A DNA stretch of 64,000 bases, from assembly GCA_015680685.1 (NCBI GenBank), contig MNCI01001846.1, positions 270,388-334,387 of the forward strand, written 5' to 3'. Below the pieces are notes generated by a model that saw only the letters and a list, made by a program, of their open reading frames with translations, had not been told where the DNA came from and ran no database searches. Positions 1 through 12,714 of this stretch are shown piece by piece. The stretch is from Gnetum montanum. Its lineage: Eukaryota > Streptophyta > Gnetopsida > Gnetales > Gnetaceae. How positions within the stretch are numbered: the stretch's first letter is position 1; every line of letters starts with the position of its first letter. Made by a program: the position numbers and the translations under genes.

Positions 1-153
1 ATTAGGAACACATCATACACCTCATCTAGACTAAACCATACGTGACATATGCAAAACTAGTCTAGATGGGAAGACAGCGAACTGTGACCTAAGGCTAACT
101 ATCTAGGTGCCACAACTAGTCCATCTGCAGAGTTCGACCGGATCGCACGTGTG
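1..153 (+). repeat. Truncated 3' part of a gypsy LTR
   Basis: The sequence matches the last part of the plus-strand LTRs at 55560-55730 and 63470-63620 (same order of phrases from the run ending in catacacctca to the gttcgaccggatc block). It lacks the normal terminal GCTCATCA. At about 153 it changes abruptly into minus-strand gag, so it is broken by a deletion or rearrangement. Its 5' part lies outside the window. Confidence 0.8.
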
Positions 154-783
154 ATATGGTACATTAGCCTTTCCTCAGACAACCCATGGCTTGGGTAGTT
201 GTTTAACAATGCATAATATCTTTCTAAGGCCATGTCCAAGGGTTCATGTTGTGCTTCTTTTCATTCTTGGATTTGTCTCCTCAAGGCTGACACTCTTGCA
301 TAGGTTTGTCAGCCAACATTGAATTGATTTTGGTTTTAATGACCTATACCATACTTTTGCTTGGCCAATGAGTGTCAGAGGAAAGAGCTTAAGTTTTTTC
401 CATCCATTATGAATTTCATTCCATGTACAAGCATCATGGAAGGCTTGTAGATGATGTTGGGGATCTAAATCATAGCCTCCTAAAAACTTAGGAAAGTTGT
501 TTAAGTCAAGCCTGGGTAGACGGATTTCCTTACGATGCCTACAAGGTATTCAAATAGCCTCTTGTATTTCTATTAAGCTTTTAGTGGCTAGTAGGGGGTC
601 ATCATCACTAGGTATGTTATGAAATTATGAGTTGGAACGATGTTGTTTGCATTGATGCTCATAAGAGACCCCTACATCAAATTGGGTAATCCAAACTTCA
701 TCTTCAGTATCATATAATTTGTTGGTTCTCCAATGAGTTTCCCTACTAGTTGTTGCATTGTCATAGTCTTGTGAGAGAGACAT
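154..783 (-). pseudogene. Gypsy gag 5' part, element L (broken)
   Basis: Read on the minus strand from an ATG at 783, this encodes the N-terminal part of a Ty3/gypsy gag of the same type as element C. Recognisable blocks include WRTNKLYD, FPKF.GGYDLDP, AKVWYRSLKP and MALERYYALL-like stretches, in several frames with stops and frameshifts. It is the gag of element L, whose 5' LTR is at 921-1857. The remainder of the element is missing: the frame stops at about 153, where it meets a plus-strand LTR fragment. No function is expected. Confidence 0.75.
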
Positions 784-920
784 TATTGTGAACCATGTTT
801 GACTTAATTGAATTGAATTTAATTTATTTTCTAAAGGATATATCGTTAATACTTGTTACAAAAATCTTGTATGATATAACTAATCTAGATAACTAGCACT
901 GTCCCCAACAATGACGCCAA
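784..920 (-). other. Leader and tRNA-Asp-like primer-binding site of element L
   Basis: Directly inside the LTR, the minus strand reads TTGGCGTCATTGTTGGGGAC at about 901-920. This is a slightly mutated form of the primer site complementary to the 3' end of plant tRNA-Asp; the better copy is at 55776-55795. The rest is untranslated leader before the gag ATG at 783. Confidence 0.7.
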
Positions 921-1857
921 TGATGAGCGGCAAGGTACCCCTACACTCAACCATACGAATACAAGCATTCACACATGATCCAATCAAACTCTATGGACAA
1001 ACTAATTGTGGTATCTAGATATTTACACGTTGATCACAATTTGTTGTCTTCCCACTTGGACTAGTATTTGCTTTGTCACATATGGTTTAGTCTAGAGTAA
1101 GACGTATGATGTGATCCTAAACTAGTGCTACTCCTGGAGACAATGGAAAATAAACTTGATTAAACTAATAAGCAATAGGAAATGAAGTCTAAGCTAGCCT
1201 AAGTGTGATCATCATTTGTTCCTTAATCATCCATACACATCTTGGACCTTGTGCATGACTACTATTGGGATTACCAAGCGTAGATCCTAGGTATGCTACT
1301 GGGTTACCAAGTAGTCACACTTAAATGCTCATGATTAAGTCATACTCATTTCGCATTTAACAATAGGAATAGTAAATGATGGTAAAGAAATATTAACTAA
1401 AAAAATAACAATTAAACAATTAAAACTAAGTAAATGCTGCAATGATGAAGTAATTTCAATCTTTACTTTCGATCATGTGCACGTCCAAGTACATCACACT
1501 CGAATAAAGGTGTTGTACAATTACAAGCATCACACTGCAGACATGCACTTGGGAAAATAGTCTAACTCCTATGGAAACAAATTTCAAGCACTTCGCTGCA
1601 ACTACTAGAAAGATGCCTAAGTGCGGTAGGTGCATGCTTATTTATAGTTAAAAATAGACTTTTCGTAAATGCGGCCGCGTCGACGCATGGGTGGATGCAT
1701 CGATGGGGCCACATCAACATGGCTGCATATACGGGGCCCTGTATGTGTAGCCTAGTTAGCATAGCCTCGATATCAAGGGTCCAATATCAAGGATCCGATA
1801 TTGGAACCTATCAGACCAGGGCTCTGATCACTAGGCCTGATAGACCATGACTCATCA
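921..1857 (-). repeat. 5' LTR of element L (gypsy, minus strand)
   Basis: The ends are TGATGAGCGG and CTCATCA, as in the other gypsy LTRs here. On the minus strand a TATAAATA box lies at 1639-1646. The U3 region does not carry the GATATCGCG modules of B and C. It contains a GC-rich block with NotI- and SalI-like sites (about 1670-1685). The primer site next to it at 901-920 shows this is the 5' LTR of an element extending leftwards. The partner LTR is not in the window. Confidence 0.85.
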
Positions 1858-3289
1858 CTCTCCTTGAGGTGGATGGAATATTATTCAGGGTTACAAATAG
1901 GCTTTGTGATAATTATAACTGAGTATTTTTTAGTGTCACCCATCTATAATTAGTAGTGTCTTATTAGTAATAACAATTATTTACAAAGGGTTTGAAACCA
2001 AAGTATAAGAGAAATGAAAAAGATAGTAAAAATTGTGAAAAGTATAAAGAATGAAAAATATTAAAAGAATAGAAAATGTGCAAGAATCAAAAGTGATCAA
2101 AGAATATCAAAAATTCAAGAAATGAAAAGTATCAAAGAATGAGAAAAGATTAAAAAATGTGAAAAAAACAAAAGAATGAAAAAACACTTATTAATTCTAA
2201 AATCAAGATAAGGCATCTCCCCCATGACTAAACTCATGGACAAGTGACTTGGATCATACACTTAAGGTTTCTCACTTACCATCCTTAGTGACTTAGTTTT
2301 TTTGGTTATCATCTCATGTAATCTTAATGGTAATTGAATTTTGATCATATAAGTCCTTAGTTCCTCTTTCTATTGGTGTATGATTGTGATTTGGTATTTT
2401 CATTTGTAAGTTCTTGGTTGGGGTTATTTTCTTAAAACGAGACTTAATAAGTAGTTCAAATGTATCCATGCATGTCTTAGATGATTAAAAGATCTTAGTT
2501 GTTGGCCATTGGGTGTCTTTCGGATTAGTGGCCCCTACTCTCTCTTGTGCACACACTTGTTTTCACATTTGTGTTGGATTGGTGTAATGACTGTGTTAAC
2601 ATTCCAAAAGATCGGTCCACAACTACATCCTTCTTTTTCAGTAGTAATGCATGGAATTACCTATCTCTCCACAATGATAGGTTTATCTATTATGTTTTGC
2701 ACTGGAGTGGTAATGGGTATTGGCTCTTGCATCAGATTAGGAGACATTGTTTTAGTAAGAAAGGGTGTTGCACTAGGTTGGCCTTGTGCTAGTTTTAATG
2801 AGCAAGGAGATCTACATGTTTTGTGCTCATGTGTGGAAATTTTCCTAAAGAAAGGATGTTTTTGAGATTGTGGTTAAGATTGACTAGCATTATCATTTAC
2901 ATGTATGTTTGTAGTACAAGTGACATTCTTCCATTGATGTTGTGGTGCCAATCCTTCCTGTGTTGTTGGTGGTGACATATGATTGAGGGAAGTATGAGAA
3001 TATTAAGGAGGTTGTTATGAATAAGAGGTTTCATATGGGGATTCCACATGAGATGTTGTAGGTTGATGATATTCGGGAGAGTGATAGTAGTGATTTGAGG
3101 TAGAGGAAGTAGAACCATTTGCAGAAACAAGTTGTTGAACATAGTAGTCATGTGGGTTCGACTAGCAATAAGGGTAGTGTTAGCTTAATGATGGCATCCC
3201 CCATGACTCTGGGTTGCCAATATAGTTGATAGTGATTTTGAGGCTGATAAGAAGTCCCACTAGAATAGTATGATTGGTTGTAGAACTAT
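1858..3289 (-). mobile_element. Gypsy remnant: spacer plus gag 3' part
   Basis: About 1985-2190 is an A-rich stretch (T-rich on the coding strand) like those at 17830-18010 and 50460-50625. About 2215-2260 repeats the 'ctcccccatgacta' phrase seen at 50655. From about 2480 to 3289 the minus strand resembles the proline/glutamine-rich gag C-terminal region of element F (51430-51960), with many stops; the phrase around 3192 matches 51938. As in F, pol appears to be missing between gag and spacer. The gag is cut at 3290 by the LTR of element A. Confidence 0.6.
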
Positions 3290-4201
3290 TGATGAGCAGT
3301 GAGGTACCCTTATGCCCAACAATACGAATCACAAAGTGTTCACACACGATTTGGTCGAATTCCATGGACTTTATTGTTTTCAGTGCACTAGTCCATTAGG
3401 AAGCAAATCTAGCCTTAAGGTCAATTATTGTCTTCCAAATTACACTTGTCACATTCTTTTGTATGGTTAAGTGTAACTGAGGCATCCAGTTTTTATCATT
3501 TTGTGTTTTATATTTTGGTGGTCAAAATGTAGATAAAAAGAATTTGATTAACTAATCTAAATTAACTAGCATTTAACTAATCCTAACATAGGCATCTAAT
3601 CCCACTTTCTATACATGTCATGAACCCACGTATCCACTACTAGGTAACCAAGCACTACACTACTAGGTGTACCAAGAAATAACTACTACGATTACCAAGT
3701 GAATATGTGTTATGCTCGAAGTGGTCGTACTTATGTGTGTAATCTATCTCGCTTAATTATCTCATTAATGTAATAACTGGAAGATATTCAATAACTAATG
3801 AAAAACATTTAATAAATAATCAAAACCATTAAATGCATAAATGAAATAGCTAATCTATTCAAAGTGCTACAAGGTTTATCAGAAAGCTCATCTTTATTGC
3901 CACACACACTATCGTGCTTAGGTACAACAATTTTCAAATAAAGATCTATACACTTAATGACTCCTATTGCAAGCACTCAGGGAAAAATTCTAACTTTCAA
4001 ATGAAAAACCTACAAGAGCTTCACTGCAACTATAATCTCTACTTATCATAAATGTGATTACAAGCATGTATTTATAACTGACTACATGCACTACATTGAT
4101 GGAGCCATGTCGATGCATGTTATGATGCATCAACTAGGCCTCATCGACTAGGCCTAGATGATGAGGCCACATTGACACAACTGACAAAATGTGACTCATC
4201 A
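3290..4201 (-). repeat. 3' LTR of element A (gypsy, minus strand)
   Basis: The ends are TGATGAGCAG and CTCATCA. On the minus strand a TATAAATA box lies at 4069-4076, and upstream of it the U3 repeats the module ACTAGGCCT at 4133-4141 and 4147-4155. The sequence just beyond 4201 is the polypurine-tract region, so this is the 3' LTR of the minus-strand element. The 5' LTR of A was not found. Confidence 0.85.
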
Positions 4202-4439
4202 TACCCCCATAACTAAATGAAAACTCATTCTCAAGTTCTTTTACAAAATTGGAAAGGTATGGAATTATTGACCGACTTTTTTTCAAACAAAACAAACTAA
4301 CTAACTTGATGAAAAATGGAGTGCCCGAGTGTATAGATTAACACATTACAAAAAAACGCTGGTGTTTAGGACACAAAATTGAACACTATGACTTAACTTT
4401 TCAAAAATTGGATAGCACATTCCTTGATGTTGTGAAGCT
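4202..4439 (-). other. Polypurine tract and 3' untranslated region of element A
   Basis: On the minus strand the block next to the LTR reads TAGTTATGGGGGTA, the purine-rich primer site for plus-strand synthesis. It matches the equivalent site of element C before 62663, and the upstream phrase 'gagttttcatt' is shared. About 4260-4439 is untranslated sequence after ORF2. Confidence 0.7.
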
Positions 4440-7290
4440 ATTGGAGAAGATTAGATAGTCCTAGGTAGTGGTGGTTCCTAAGGCTCTAAGGAACCTTCAC
4501 CAGCTTCATGCATAGGCAACGATTGAGGTGGCTATAGCTATCTTGCTGGTATTGCAAGTTTAGGTGGAAGGTGAAAAGCATCCAGTAATGCTTTCATTTT
4601 CTCCTTCTTACTCTTAGAATCATGCACCATCCACATAGCTTCCCCAATGTGGGTTGGAACAAGCACATTCCAAAGACATGGGGTTGCTAGAAATAACTCC
4701 TTTGCATTGATAAACTAGGTAGTGAACTATTTGCATTCAAGGTCAAACACCCTGACTATGTTCTTTAACTCTTGCTAGTCAATCATCTATTTGGCTAGGT
4801 TCTCAATGATTGATCATTGGTCTCTAAATCATGCTATGAGTACATTGAGTTCAACGTTTGTGGTCTCAAGCTTCTGCTTGGTGTCTCTATGATGCTTTAA
4901 CTCTACCTCTTATAATTGATATGAGCAAGCCACTTGTTGTGCTAGTTTTAACTATAGTCGTCTAGCAGTTATCATTGCCAAGTTTTCATATCAAAGATTG
5001 TCCAACTCCATGTATTCTATCATTTTCTCAATTTACAAGTCCTTCAAGTGAATCTCTACTTTGTTGTAGGTGTCAATACCATCAATGATGGGCTGCCACA
5101 TTTCTCTTCCTTGTTGGAGTTTTTGGAGGACTTCATTCAATTTTTCCTTTGTCATCTGAATTTATTTTTCATTCACTTCCTTTTGTAGGTCAAATTGGTC
5201 CCTATAGTGGTTCTTTACTTTCTTGAATTTGAGGGCCTCATTTTTCTAAATGGTGATTTCGATGATCAATTTTTGATGCAAATCACCCACTTTCTCTATT
5301 GATAGATTCTAATTTTTTGTGATTAATTTCCTCAATTTAATGTTCACCCTAGCAAGATGCTCCTACTGTTGATGAATGAATTCCTACATTTGATCCTTTC
5401 AAGCATCAATATTTCGCAAGCGATAATTTTGTGTAGTCAAGGCTTCATTCTCCTAATGCATCTATTTCAAGTTCTTCCAGATTAAGTGCATTTCTACTTC
5501 AGCTATGGACTAGTTGAAGATGTCCTTAACTACCTCCTACTTAGCCTTATGCAATCTTTCTTGAAGTTGTTTAAAAGCTTCATCCCTTGTTTTTGTTAAG
5601 CTAAGGATCATAGGATCTACAAATCAGACATGAAGTTTAGCAACCTCTGTGATAAAGCATTGGTTTCTTTCTTGGGCCATTTTAAGTTTCCCCTCTAGGA
5701 TAATGCATTTGTCCCTTGTGTTTAGCAACTTTGACTGGGTCACAATGATCTTTTCCAAAAGATCAAAGATATTTGGAGTCAACTGCCTGGTTCCTACCAA
5801 TTATTCCAGCAATTTCTCATGCTGACTTACATTTAATTTCTCACTGACCATGCTTGCGAACATTTGCATGTCTTGAAGTGTAGATATGTCAAGTATAAAT
5901 ATCATGGGTGCATTTAATGCTTCTATGACATAGTCAACAACCACTTTAGCCACTATATCCTATTTTTGATGTTGCATCACCAAGATAGTTGTCCCTTCAC
6001 CTTCCTCTAACCACACTGAGAAAGTGGTAGCATTCCCAGAGATTTCTAGGAATAGATGGTGTTGCAATAGTGACACCATCACCTCCCTAGCATTGGGATC
6101 TGACCTTGTAGGTAGATGCATTCTTTGGATAGAGAAAATTGGACCATCCCTCTTCATTTAGTGAATTGTTCAAGCCACCTCATTAAGGTGACTCATCACT
6201 AATCAATACATAGATGGATCTACCCCACTCATTTCTACATGTTGCTCTTCTTCACTCAAGAGCTATTTTGAGATTTTGTGTAGATGCTAAATGGCCATGC
6301 GGGCCTCTAGCATTATTTCTTAAGTGGGTGGTGGTGGCAGCTACTCCTCTAATTAATTCACCACTAGCATATTTTCTTTCATGATCTTGGACCATGAAGC
6401 CAAGGGAGTATGCCTGTGTGTATCATTAGAGTAGTGAACAATTCCTACCCTCTTGCAAAGTTTTTGAATGAGGCATGAAAAGGGCAAGATCTTCCTTCCA
6501 TGTTCACTTTCTTTGAAATACTTCTCAAACTCTAAGGATAGTAGTTGTGGAAGATTAATGGGGAACTTTCCACTTAGAGCAACACATGCTCAGGCAGAGA
6601 AGTTGATTATCTTACTTGGCCTCACCGTTGGATTGAGGTGATAGGTTGCGATCTTGAAGTGAATTTGATCTATTGGTGTGAGCATCTCATAGCATCGTTG
6701 GGTCCACTTCTTTTTGGCCTTAGGGTCACCTTGCATGGATAATTCCACCAACTATGTTCCAATGTCAAGAAACCCAACTACCTGTGTAATAGCTTCTATT
6801 GAGAAGGACACTTGAATGTCCTTGATCTTGACTGTGGATCTCAGCCTTTCATTTTTCTAGAAGAGGAATGCATCTCCCATGTACTGCTTCCCACTAGACA
6901 TGATGATTGGCCACATGGGAGAGGTTCATAGTTGAGTCTTGACATCCTTTGGAGTTTTCTCCAAAAATGGCCCAAAGTTGATCTCTTAAAGAGCAAATCA
7001 TTGAATCTCTCAAGACATGATGATATCAAGGCAGGCTTGAGTCAAAGTAACCTCAAGCCTTAGCACATATTTAGGCACTTCTCCTCATTTTGATTTTTTA
7101 GTTGACACTTCTTCTTCTAGAATCTATGGAACAGATTCCATTTCAGGCTCCTCACAAAGAGGTCTGATTGCATGGATCACCTTTGGAAGTTCTTGGCCTT
7201 ATTCTTGTTGGCCCCTTCTAGCTTTGGGTTGCTTCTCCCATGGTTGCAAAGGTTCTCCTTCCTATGGACGTTTTTGTTTTGGTGCAATCT
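4440..7290 (-). pseudogene. ORF2 (coiled-coil ORF), degraded copy in element A
   Basis: On the minus strand, fragments in several frames align in order with ORF2 of element C. Near 7000-6850 lies the equivalent of the segment around HLKGSPLWP. Near 6700-6450 lies a match to YFKI.TYHL.PT, then CVALSGKFP.NLP and FSCLIQKLCK. Near 6100-5960 lies EISGNATTFSVWLE.GEGTT..VMQHQ. From about 5800 to 4600 there is helical, Lys/Glu/Gln-rich coding sequence. Stops and frameshifts are frequent. ORF2 sits between the integrase remnant (18110-18585, now separated by element B) and the polypurine tract, the position occupied by env-like ORFs in Athila/Tat-type gypsy elements. It is more divergent from B and C than they are from each other. 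Confidence 0.75.
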
Positions 7291-7757
7291 ATAATCACAA
7301 TAAGACCATGGATTAGCAATCATTGTGTAACCTTAAAATAATTGGGATACCTTATCTCTTAAGGGTTGTTACACTTTGACTAAATTATGATTATAACAAA
7401 TTTAATTAATTTGATTATCATTTATTTATGTATTATCATTAATATATCATCCCAAAGTTTGTTGGAAGGGTTAACTTGTGAAAAAGTTGATGTTTATATA
7501 TGGTTAATGTTATTAACCCTTTGGGGAGTTAGGAAAATTTCCAAAAAATGTCATCAATTTTTTCATCAAAAACCTTAAGGTTTATGGATCCCACGATAAA
7601 GATATCACCTTTGGTAAGTGCAAGATTAAAAACTGGAGTGATTTGAACAAAAAATTAAGAAGTTATGAGCTCTAGAAGGTTTTGGATTGTGAAAAATTTC
7701 AAAAACTCCTCATGTGTTATGAGCAAATGGCAAAAAAATGCAAAGTGTTTAGCGATG

Positions 7758-7808
7758 TATATAGGGTTTTTATGCTACATCAATAAGGCCTAGTCAACTA
7801 GGCCTTAT
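7758..7808 (-). promoter_or_regulatory. Candidate internal promoter of element A ORF2
   Basis: A perfect inverted repeat with 12-bp arms (ATAAGGCCTAGT and ACTAGGCCTTAT, 2-bp centre) occupies 7783-7808. A TATATA box follows at 7758-7763, downstream on the minus strand and about 470 bp before the ORF2 coding region. The same ACTAGGCCT module is in the U3 of this element's LTR (4133-4155). The arrangement parallels the palindrome-plus-TATA promoters at 12715-12770 and 59286-59341. Promoter activity is inferred from position and motif only. Confidence 0.55.
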
Positions 7809-8375
7809 CAACAAGGAGGGTTGCATCAATGAGGCCTCAACAACACAATCATTGACCATCATTGGCTTTGGTCAAACTTTCAAAATACAAGGAATTTCTG
7901 GATGAAATTGGGATCAAATGAAAGCTTAAAAGACCAAGAATAGTATGAAAACATAAGAAGAGGTTTTTGAAGCTCATAAATTTGGGAAAATGAAGAAAAT
8001 TTAATTTAGTGGATGAATGAAATAAAAGATTAAGAAGCACTAAGCAGTATACTCAATGGAATATGCAAAAGATAGGATTATAACGATGTCAAAGGTAATG
8101 AACCTTAACTAATCAAGCGAAGAGCTATGCGAGTGGGTCCTTCCCATAGCAAGTTCATGCCCTTTTTGCCCTTGCATAATCTCAACTAATGATTCCATGG
8201 TCCCATAGTTAATTTAATGATCATGACAAGTTAAGGACCAACTCAGAATAGTCTACTCAAGAATCCCAACACATCATACCAAGACATAGAGTATAACATA
8301 GAATCCATTAGTGAAATGACTTATGGTAGCATGGATGGATGATAGAAAAGATGGAATGGAGTTCCAGATTAAGGT
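7809..8375 (-). other. Element A spacer between pol and ORF2 (left part)
   Basis: No coding sequence is seen. The block at about 8125-8175 (gtgggtccttcccatagcaa.ttcatgccc) is the minus-strand form of a conserved spacer phrase present in B (12340-12395), C (58920-58965) and F (49460-49505). The spacer is cut at 8375 by element B and resumes at 16967. Confidence 0.65.
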
Positions 8376-9190
8376 TGATGGGACGCGATATCGCATGGGC
8401 TGCGAGATCGCATCTTTCCCTACAATATCACATACGCGATATCGCAGCCCATCGCCAGTTCTATAAATAAGAGGCAACTCTCCCTTGTTTGACAACATAG
8501 ATTAGATTGTAGCTAAACTCTAGCAGTTTGATCCCTCCAAAGATAAATTATTTTCCCATGTCTACCCACAGTGTGGTGAATGTAATTGTATGACATCCTT
8601 TATTTGAGTGTGATGTACTTGGACACGCACATGACCGGAAATAAAGATCGAGATTACTTCATCATTGCAACATTCACTTTGTTTATTTATTTATTTAATT
8701 GTTGTTTACTGCTTTCCTAGTTAATCTTTCTCACCCTTATCTCATGTTAAAACACGGAATGAGTACGACTTGATTATGAGCATTTAAGTGTGACTACTTG
8801 GTAACCCAGTAGCATACCTAGGATTTGTGTGTGGTAATCCCAGTGGTAGTTGTGCAAGAAGTCCAAGATGTGTATGGATAATCAAGGAATGGCTACTCAT
8901 CGCACTTAGGCTAGATTATATTTTTTCTTACCCTTTTCTCCTAGCTTAGTTAATATTACCTTCTATTGCCTTCAAGAGTAGCATTAGATTAGGAATCACA
9001 TCATACACCTCACTTTTGACTAAACCATACATGACAAATATAATACTAGTCCAAGTGGGAAGACAGTGAACTATAACCTAAGGTTAACGATCTAGGTGCC
9101 ACAACTAGTCCATCTGCAAAGTTTGACAAATGACGCGTGAAAACGCTTGTATTCATATGGTTGAGTGTAGGGGTATCTCACCACTCATCA
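8376..9190 (+). repeat. 5' LTR of element B
   Basis: It starts TGATGGGACG and ends CCACTCATCA. U3 holds decayed copies of the GATATCGCG module (8386-8455), then TATAAATA at 8462-8469. It is shorter than the LTRs of C. A mutated primer site (TTGATGTCGTTGCCAGGGAC) follows immediately. Confidence 0.9.
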
Positions 9191-9330
9191 TTGATGTCGT
9201 TGCCAGGGACAATGCTAGTTATCTAGAATAGCTATATCAGACAAGGTCGTTGTAAAGGAATTAACGATACATCTTTTAGAAAAAATAATTATTAAAAGTC
9301 ACACATAAACTCACACACAACTTCACAAAA

Positions 9331-11325
9331 ATGCCTCTCCTACAAGATCACGATAATTCCACACTTAGTAAGGAAGTTCATTGGAGAACCAACAAACTAT
9401 ACGATGATGAAGATTAGAGTACACAACCTAAAGTGGGGGTTTCTTATAAACATGAAATAAAACAACGTCATCCCAATGCATGAAAGCCTAACTTACTTGA
9501 TGACGATGAAACCCTACTGGCCACTACAAGCCTAACACAAATACAAGAGGCTATTCAAACCTCACTTAGGCATTGTAAAGAGAGTCATCTACCTAGGTTC
9601 GATTTAAACAACTTTCCTAAATTTTCAGGAGGCTATGACTTTGATCAGCATCAACATTTATAAGCCTTCTACGATGCATGTGCACAAAATAACATTGATA
9701 ACGGGTGGCAAAAACTTAAGCTCTTTCCTATGAGACACATTGACTAAGCAAAAGTATGGTATAGATCATTAAAACCAAATTCTATACGACATTGGTCAAT
9801 AATGGTAGAAGTCTTTAACGAAAAATATCAAACCTACGCAAGAGTATCAGCTTGAGGAAACAAATCCAAGGATGGAAACAAGCACAACATGAACCCTTGG
9901 ACATGGCCTTAGAAAGATATTATGGACTATTAAAGAACTGTCTAGGCCATGGGTTTTCCGAGGAAAGGCTAATGTACCATATCATTGATGGGCTACATAA
10001 TGAAACAAGAGAGACCTTAGGAATGTATGCCCAAGGTCAACTATATGAACTATGAACCCATCAAATCCAAGAGCTTGTTAAGTGGGTAGCAAAAGAAGAA
10101 GGAGAAATGGCTAGATGGGAGAGTGTTGAAAAACATCAACGAGACCAAAATCTCTACTTAACAAAGGTCCATGATCATAAAAAGGAGAAATCAACAAATG
10201 CCAAGGTGGAAACATCATCTTTGCCAATACAACAAACATTAGAAGAAGTCGAGGCAAAGATCAATAAGAGGTTGGAATGGACGTATCAAAAGTGTGAGAA
10301 TTTATCAACATTATTGGAGATAAAGTTTGACAACCTAAGAAGTAGGAAAAAAGAGTAGACAATCATAAAGAAGGGATAAAGAAAATAAGCACTCAACTAC
10401 CAATCATACGTATGAATGCAACATATGCCTGTACAATCACCCCAAGGGTCAATGCCCAATCTTGTTATATTTATATGAGCACTGGAGAAATACGTTACAT
10501 ATAGAGTTCGTACAAAGATACTGTGTTCGATCATAGTGGCAACAATCCCAATCATGGGGGAAACCACCCTTAGACTGGAGACACCCTTCATATCATCCGA
10601 ACCCAAACGCTTATCTTGTTCAACACCTTGTTTCTCCAACTGGACCAACGCACTTTATCTTACCATAATACCATTCTCCTCAATACTATTAGCCCATACC
10701 TTTAGCACAACCACCATCTTGTGCACCCTATACTCCTCCTAACATTCAACATTCTCATCCTTTCCCTCCTTCCACAGTGCCACCAATTGTTCCTAAGGTG
10801 TTTGCACCACAGCAACAACCCACAAACATCACTTGTGCTACTAATGCCAACAACAATGAGAAACCTCAGCAACATCAAAAGTGCCCCTTCTTTAAACACA
10901 ACTGTAAGAAGGGACAACACAATTCCAAGGCCACTACATCCTCCAACTCAACACAAGTCTCACACTATGGTGCATCCTTATCTTCAAATCCAATGCCTCA
11001 TGTAACTTCATCAAGGCCACCATCTAATGCTCCAACAACAATACGACCCAATGAACGCATGAATGGAGAGCAACAACACCATCCTTGCATACCATCTAAT
11101 AGTCCCAAACATCATAGGGGGTCAACTTATTATCCAGGAACTACATCGTATAAATTGCCCCACTATGCTCACTATAATCAAGTGTGTGAAACCCGATGGG
11201 GTAAGTATGACCAGGCTCCAATATTTCCAAGATGCAAGGATCCCCATCGTCAATTATTAATCCTTGTCATTCTCAACCATTTAGCTATGAGGGATATCCC
11301 TCATTCTAATAACAAGCAGGATTAA
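9331..11325 (+). pseudogene. gag of element B
   Basis: The ATG at 9331 begins a gag closely similar to that of element C. It has the N-terminal block WRTNKLYDDED, then the retrotransposon-gag core (FPKFSGGYDFD, KVWYRSLKP, MALERYYGLL, ETRETLG) at about 9600-10055, a basic/helical stretch, and one zinc knuckle CNICLYNHPKGQC (CX2CX3HX4C) at about 10420-10460. A proline/serine/glutamine-rich tail ends at TAA 11323-11325. Several stops (for example after DDED) and a frameshift near 9854 break it. The gag would have assembled the particle. Gag ends without running into a protease, unlike in elements F and H. Confidence 0.85.
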
Positions 11326-12700
11326 TAACCATTTTTTATTTTCTTTATTTTATTTAATTTTACGACTTTTTATTTTTCAGTTTTTCATCTTTCAACTTTT
11401 TGTTTTATCTTTTTATGTTTTTGTCTTTTTACGTTTTTGTAAGTAATCTCGTCTATGAATAAAACACTCATGTGGATTTTTGGTTGAGGTGTGTTCTATG
11501 TTATTAAGTCATGAGTGATCAATTATTTGGAACAGTGAGCCCATTACACCCACTCATCCATTCTACAAAAAAGAGGTTCTATTCGAGGGTACAGTGATAT
11601 TCTTGACATTCCTAAAACTTAAAATTAATTTCATGTTCATTGTACCCATAATGAAGAAGGATGGACCAAGCGAGAATGAATAGGGTGTGACATCAAGGGG
11701 ACTTGTAGATTCTCTTTGGTGACATCTGTGGGAGTTATCATGCAGCATGGTTGTACTAAGATCCTTGTAGATCTAACAAAAAATGGAAGTAAGAGTAATC
11801 AAAAGGACACTCAAAATCAAATGTTGTTCTAGGGGATCCCACTGGAAAGACATGCACCCATGCTTGAAGGTTGGCAACTTCTCTGGATTCAGTATTCAAA
11901 AAAAAAGAAAAGAAAAAAGAAAAAAGAAAAACAAAGTGCCACAAAACAAAAATCACTCCTCCCTTGAACAAAACGCCAAGGATTGTACACTTTGTTGTTA
12001 TGGTACTCTCATAGTTGCTCATCGTGGGATGAAACAATGCGATGTCACTGATTAGAGGAATGGACTTGGTCCTAATCTTGGAACAATGGGGTAATGACAC
12101 CTTAATCATGCTTTACATAGAGGATTCACTGTGCCCTAGGTCAGTTACCTCATGTCCTAATCTCTACAATCCCTTTCTATAATTCACCTCATCTCACTAT
12201 TCATGTAATTATAGCTCGTGTCCCATGTAACATAGAATTTTCATCTCATTCCAGTGATATTTACATGTGTGTGTTTTGTGGAGTTAGTGCGAATTATATT
12301 TAACCCTTCTAGTGTCCACAGACACTTTAAGTGTGGTTACACAAGGGCATTATAGGTTGAAACCTGCTTTGGGGAGGATCCACTTGTGTAGTCTTTTGTA
12401 ATTCTCACTTACGACGTCACTCACACACACCATTTCTTACCCTCAGCTTAATTTTCAAATGATTTTCTTTCCCTACTACTATCCCTCTGAATTTCAACGT
12501 TCCCATGTACCATTACATTCCCTTTTTCTTAACTGCCCAAGGTTTTATTGATAAAGTTCACACTGTCATCATTCATGGTGCCTTTCAAATTAATGAAATT
12601 TCCCTAGAACATCTTGATCATAGTCAATGTCCTCAACTTCCATTGTTAATTTCAAGAAAAATCTTTAAACAAAAAAGTTGATATTTTCATGGTTTCCCAT
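11326..12700 (+). other. Spacer between gag and ORF2 unit of element B
   Basis: A T-rich tract (11335-11435) is followed by GTAAGT (11439-11444) and AATAAA (11458-11463), all conserved in C. Then come blocks shared with C and, in reverse, with A and F, including GGGGAGGATCCACTTGTGTA at about 12370-12390. No long reading frame is conserved. I infer a gag mRNA 3'-end region followed by upstream sequence of the second promoter. Confidence 0.6.
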
Positions 12701-12714
12701 GTCACTAGGGACGT

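Noticed and set aside
1670-1690. GCGGCCGCGTCGAC (NotI and SalI sites side by side) as a cloning-vector remnant
   Set aside because: It lies inside an LTR with normal sequence on both sides, and a GCGGCCGC also occurs in another LTR at 25519. It is more simply part of the GC-rich U3, although reads could confirm it.
2509-2865. 118-residue open frame with hydrophobic runs as a membrane protein gene
   Set aside because: It is the antisense of decayed gag 3' sequence and has no homologue that I recognise.
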